This document shows positions 60,821-64,000 of a stretch of DNA of 64,000 bases, piece by piece. Below the pieces are notes generated by a model. That model worked only from the letters and a program-made list of their open reading frames with translations. It was not told where the DNA came from and made no database searches. Position 1 is the stretch's first letter. Every line of letters starts with the position of its first letter. Source of the stretch: Anaerotruncus colihominis (GTDB taxonomy: Bacteria; Bacillota; Clostridia; Oscillospirales; Ruminococcaceae); contig NZ_VIQT01000003.1 in the NCBI RefSeq assembly GCF_010206195.1, forward strand, positions 62,001 to 126,000, in the 5' to 3' direction. A program made the translations under genes and the position numbers.

Positions 60821-61231
60821 TCAGATAAGATACTGATGCACGCGCTCAGGCAGATCGGATTTATCACAGGAGACGGTAAATGTCATCGTCGCGCCGTTTT
60901 CGCCGAGCAGCTTGGCCAGACGGTCGATCATGACGGCGAACGCCTCAAAATCCTTACCGCCGATCTTGAACGTGGCGTCGACAAACACCTCGGTAATATC
61001 ATAGTTGCCTGCAAACAGGCCGCTGAAAAAGCCATAGAACATTTCAAAGCCGGAGACGGCATAATCCTCAATATCAATCAGGCGCGCCTGATGACTCACG
61101 TCAAATTTGAGCGTGTTGCCCTTTTCAACGCAGACCACGTTTCCTTTCGAGGTTTTAACGGCGTCGTTGACCATGTCGATCAGCCTTTTGGTTTTGCCGG
61201 AACCCTTGTTGCCGACGATCAGCTTAATCAT
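60821..61231 (-). CDS. Small P-loop protein of unknown function
   Basis: A 136-residue soluble protein. It begins with a Walker A motif, VGNKGSGKT, residues 6-14, followed by a short alpha/beta domain with FEMFYGFFSGLFAGNYDITEVFVDATFKIG where a Walker B aspartate may sit (VFVDA). No partner domain is present. It follows pgi by 50 bases and is probably co-transcribed with it. It may be a small nucleotide-binding regulator, but I cannot name a function. Confidence 0.8.
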   Translation of the reverse strand: MIKLIVGNKGSGKTKRLIDMVNDAVKTSKGNVVCVEKGNTLKFDVSHQARLIDIEDYAVSGFEMFYGFFSGLFAGNYDITEVFVDATFKIGGKDFEAFAVMIDRLAKLLGENGATMTFTVSCDKSDLPERVHQYLI

Positions 61232-61281
61232 ATGAAATTCCTCCCAATATATAAATTTTGGAATCCTGCTGCTTTTCTGCG

Positions 61282-62619
61282 TCAGCCAAGCTGCGCCTCC
61301 AGCGCTGCCCGCTCGCTCTCATAGCCCGGCTTGCCGAGCAGTGCGAACATATTTTTCTTATAGCTCTCAACGCCCGGCTGGTTAAACGGATTGACGCCGA
61401 GCAGATAGCCGCTGATTGCGCACGCCTTTTCAAAGAAATAGACCATGTAGCCAAATTCGCGCTCATTGATTTCAGGCACCTCAAGGATCATATTCGGAAC
61501 GCCGCCCTGCGTGTGCGCCAGCACCGTGCCCTGCATCGCCTTGCGGTTGACAACCGACATATCCTGGTTGGACAGGAAATTCAGGCCGTCCAGATTTTCC
61601 GGATCGTCCTTCACAAAGAACTCCTTCGACGGCTTCTGGATATCGACAACCGTCTCAAAAAGCATCCGGCTGCCCTCCTGGATATACTGGCCCATCGAAT
61701 GCAGATCTGTCGAAAAAACCACGGACGCCGGGAAAATCCCCTTCTGGTCTTTGCCCTCGCTCTCGCCAAAGAGCTGCTTGTACCATTCGTTCATCATCGT
61801 AAACGCAGGCTCATAGCTGACAAGCAGCTCGACCGCCTTGCCCTTGCGGTAAAGGATGTTGCGGTAGGCGGCGTATTTGTAACAGTCGTTTGTGCACAAA
61901 TCGTCGTTGTCGAGCGCTTTCATCGCGTCAGCCGCGCCGGCCATGACCGCGTCGATATCGATGCCCGCAACGGCCATCGGCAGAAGGCCCACGGCCGTGA
62001 GCACGGAGTACCGGCCGCCGACATCGTCGGCGATCACAAACGTCTCGTACCCTTCGCGGTCGGACAGCTCTTTAAGCGTACCGCGCGCCTTGTCGGTCGT
62101 CGCGTAGATGCGGCTTTTCGCGCCGTCGCGGCCGTACTGCCGCTCCAGCAGCTCGCGGAACACGCGGAACGCGAGCGCCGGCTCGGTTGTGGTGCCGGAC
62201 TTGGAGATGATGTTCACCGAAACGCGCTTGCCTTCGCACAGCGCGAGGATTGTGTTCAGATAGTCGGGGCTGATGCTGTTGCCGACAAAATAGATGTCGG
62301 GCGTGTCCTTTTTCAGATTGTTATAGTAGGGGCTGCGCAACAATTCAAGCGCCGCGCGCGCGCCCAGATAAGAGCCTCCGATCCCGATGACGAGCAGGAC
62401 ATCGCTGTCCTCCCGGATGCGCGCCGCCGCCGCCTTGATCCGCGCGAATTCGTCACGGTCATAATCGGCGGGCAGCGTGGTCCAGCCGAGAAAATCGTTT
62501 CCAATGCCCGTTTTCTCGGACAGGACCCGATGCGCCGCTTTTACCTGCGGCTCGATTGCCCGCAGCTCGTGTTCATTTACAAAGCCCTTGAGATATTTGC
62601 TGTTCAGCTTGATTGCCAT
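61282..62619 (-). CDS. pgi: Glucose-6-phosphate isomerase
   Basis: A 445-residue glycolytic enzyme of the shorter Firmicutes type. Typical motifs are [39 protein letters not shown], and the lysine segment near the end ([20 protein letters not shown]) that opens the ring. It produces fructose-6-phosphate, the point where GlcNAc-6-P catabolism from sialic acid also enters glycolysis. Confidence 0.97.
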   Translation of the reverse strand: MAIKLNSKYLKGFVNEHELRAIEPQVKAAHRVLSEKTGIGNDFLGWTTLPADYDRDEFARIKAAAARIREDSDVLLVIGIGGSYLGARAALELLRSPYYNNLKKDTPDIYFVGNSISPDYLNTILALCEGKRVSVNIISKSGTTTEPALAFRVFRELLERQYGRDGAKSRIYATTDKARGTLKELSDREGYETFVIADDVGGRYSVLTAVGLLPMAVAGIDIDAVMAGAADAMKALDNDDLCTNDCYKYAAYRNILYRKGKAVELLVSYEPAFTMMNEWYKQLFGESEGKDQKGIFPASVVFSTDLHSMGQYIQEGSRMLFETVVDIQKPSKEFFVKDDPENLDGLNFLSNQDMSVVNRKAMQGTVLAHTQGGVPNMILEVPEINEREFGYMVYFFEKACAISGYLLGVNPFNQPGVESYKKNMFALLGKPGYESERAALEAQLG

Positions 62620-62698
62620 GTCTAGGACTTCCTTCCCATTTTAACGTTGTACAAATCGCACAATTCGACACGCGATGTACCCGGTCTTTCTTACACAT

Positions 62699-62727
62699 AT
62701 TGTACCTGATTTGCACTTCTTTTTCAA
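62699..62727 (-). promoter_or_regulatory. pgi promoter
   Basis: Minus-strand -35 TTGAAA (62722-62727), 17-base spacer, -10 TACAAT (62699-62704), about 80 bases before the ATG. Confidence 0.7.
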
Positions 62728-62758
62728 GCCTTTTCCTGTCATTCGGCGCAAAAAGCTT

Positions 62759-63934
62759 TCAGAGCTGCACAAGCGCACGCAGAAGCATGCACAGCGCGCG
62801 CGGCGCCGTCATCCGTTCGACTGCATCGGCCGCGACCAGATCGTATTCGCACAGCTTGCTTCCCCCGATATGGACAACGACCCGCCCAAGCAATTGCCCT
62901 GTCTCAACAGGCGCCTGTACATCCGGCAGAAGCGTAACGTCCTGTTCGACCGCGTCCTTGTCGGCGGTGCGCACAATCACAGCGCCCGGCGTCTCGGACA
63001 AAACCCCGACCTGGGGCGCGACGCCGCCGCGCACCGGCACAGGCGCAAGTTCCTCAAGCGGCGGCAGCTCGACACGCGTATAGTTTGCAAAACCGTAGTC
63101 GAGCAGCCCGCGCGCCGCGGAAAAGCGCTCCGCCGATGTGGGGCTGCCGAGCGTTACGGCGATGAGCGACAACCCGCCACGCTCCGCACTCGCGCTCAGG
63201 CAGCTGCCAGCGCCGTCTGTCGTCCCGGTTTTAAGCCCCGTACAGCCGTCGTAAAAACGCACCAGCTTATTTGTATTGACAAGCTGCGTGGCTCCGCCGC
63301 GCAGCTCAGACATCCATGTGCCCGAATACTCTGTGATCTTCGGATAAGCAAGCAGCGCGCGGCTCATCGCCGCGATGTCGCGTGCCGTCGTCAGATGCCC
63401 GTCGGCGTCAAGCCCCGTCGCATTGACAAAGCGCGTGTTCGTCATACCCAGTTGCGCCGCTTTTTCGTTCATCAGGGCAACGAACGCCTCCTCGCTGCCT
63501 GCCACATGCTCGGCCAGCGCAACGGACGCATCGTTCGCGCTCGAAATCGCAGCCGCCTTGAGCAGATCGTCGACCGAAAGCTGTTCGCCTGTTTTAAACC
63601 AGATCTGCGAGCCGCCCATCGACTGCGCGTGCTCGGAACACGTCACCATATCGCCAAGCGTGATCTGGCCGCTGTCGAGCGCCTCCATCACAAGCAGAAG
63701 CGTCATCACCTTCGTGATCGAAGCGGGCGGCAGCTGCTCGTCGGCATTTTTTTCAAAAAGCACCCGGCCCGTGTTCTGTTCAATAAGGATCGCCGAACGT
63801 GCCGGCAGCGAATCGTCGGCCGCCGCGGCCGTCTCCAGCGCCGTCAAATCAGCTTCATCCTCCGCAAAGACCGGCGCCGCCGCCGCAAACATCATGACTG
63901 CCGCCAGGAAAACAGCGGCGAGCTTTTTGGCCAT
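62759..63934 (-). CDS. D-alanyl-D-alanine carboxypeptidase (second copy)
   Basis: A 391-residue exported PBP5-type enzyme. Signal peptide cleaved near residue 24 (VFA), active-site motifs SITK (Ser72), SAND in ISSANDAS and KTGTTDG, then a C-terminal beta domain. It differs from the copy at 49133 in the SAN motif and neighbours. AGAGG is nine bases before the ATG. It trims peptidoglycan pentapeptides. The final part of the window (63935-64000) is its upstream region. Confidence 0.93.
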   Translation of the reverse strand: MAKKLAAVFLAAVMMFAAAAPVFAEDEADLTALETAAAADDSLPARSAILIEQNTGRVLFEKNADEQLPPASITKVMTLLLVMEALDSGQITLGDMVTCSEHAQSMGGSQIWFKTGEQLSVDDLLKAAAISSANDASVALAEHVAGSEEAFVALMNEKAAQLGMTNTRFVNATGLDADGHLTTARDIAAMSRALLAYPKITEYSGTWMSELRGGATQLVNTNKLVRFYDGCTGLKTGTTDGAGSCLSASAERGGLSLIAVTLGSPTSAERFSAARGLLDYGFANYTRVELPPLEELAPVPVRGGVAPQVGVLSETPGAVIVRTADKDAVEQDVTLLPDVQAPVETGQLLGRVVVHIGGSKLCEYDLVAADAVERMTAPRALCMLLRALVQL

Positions 63935-64000
63935 AGTCGCACACCTCTCGCATTCGTCGTTCGAAGCCTGTTCGCAGGCCCCGCATGGTATCATATGTAT

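Noticed and set aside
61258-62625. A 455-codon open frame on the plus strand opposite pgi
   Set aside because: Antisense shadow; pgi has clear active-site motifs, a promoter and the normal length.

Overview
The window looks like chromosomal DNA of a spore-forming, Gram-positive anaerobe of the class Clostridia, most plausibly a gut Oscillospiraceae/Ruminococcaceae-type organism. Support comes from the sequence: an alpha/beta small acid-soluble spore protein with a sigma-G-like promoter, the sporulation protein GerW, the Firmicutes house-keeping order yicC-remA-gmk-rpoZ-coaBC-priA-def-fmt-rsmB-rlmN-prpC-prkC-rsgA-thiN, lipoprotein-type ABC binding proteins, strong AGGAGG ribosome sites, and GC-rich genes. 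The family-level assignment is inference. Most genes lie on the minus strand.

Layout. 1-5140: a BMP-type (nucleoside-like) ABC importer behind a GntR/UTRA regulator with its own promoter and operator. 5140-7250: an AT-richer accessory stretch with an array of hairpins, two copies of a two-hairpin repeat, an apparently non-coding structured segment and one unknown small gene. 7250-16360: a sialic-acid (nan) catabolic regulon: sugar ABC importer (ATPase, two permeases, lipoprotein), NanA-like lyase, RpiR regulator, ROK kinase (NanK), NanE epimerase, and a divergent SGNH esterase that may be a sialate O-acetylesterase. 16400-18700: two tRNAs (Pro-CGG, Gln-CTG), thioredoxin, an unknown gene and an SASP gene. 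18720-22350: a molybdate operon headed by a MocA-like/ModE fusion. 22400-27120: a membrane protein, a DUF1848 protein, a broken secreted protein gene, and a secreted acidic protein with four nearly identical 282-bp tandem repeats. 27130-44060: galactose mutarotase, a short inverted-repeat element, and the long house-keeping operon from yicC to thiN. 44150-47790: a biotin-dependent carboxyltransferase cluster resembling the three subunits of transcarboxylase. 47835-53612: an operon for chromosome segregation, sporulation and cell wall (site-2 protease, scpA, scpB, DUF2953, gerW, dac, rluB). 53670-55190: rpmB and an SDR gene, then a second, inverted copy of a composite intergenic repeat. 55190-59610: DUF512-der-plsY-gpsA. 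59740-64000: yceD-rpmF, pgi with a small P-loop gene, and a second D-Ala-D-Ala carboxypeptidase.

How it fits together: the accessory half is centred on import and breakdown of host-derived sugars (sialic acid, galactose) and nucleosides, with molybdate uptake for unseen molybdoenzymes. The right half is conserved translation, nucleotide, cell-wall and sporulation machinery. I did not find a CRISPR array, prophage, intact transposase or recognisable defence system. The least explained parts are the hairpin-rich accessory stretch, the repeated secreted protein, the dispersed terminator-like repeat, and a possible soluble transcarboxylase.
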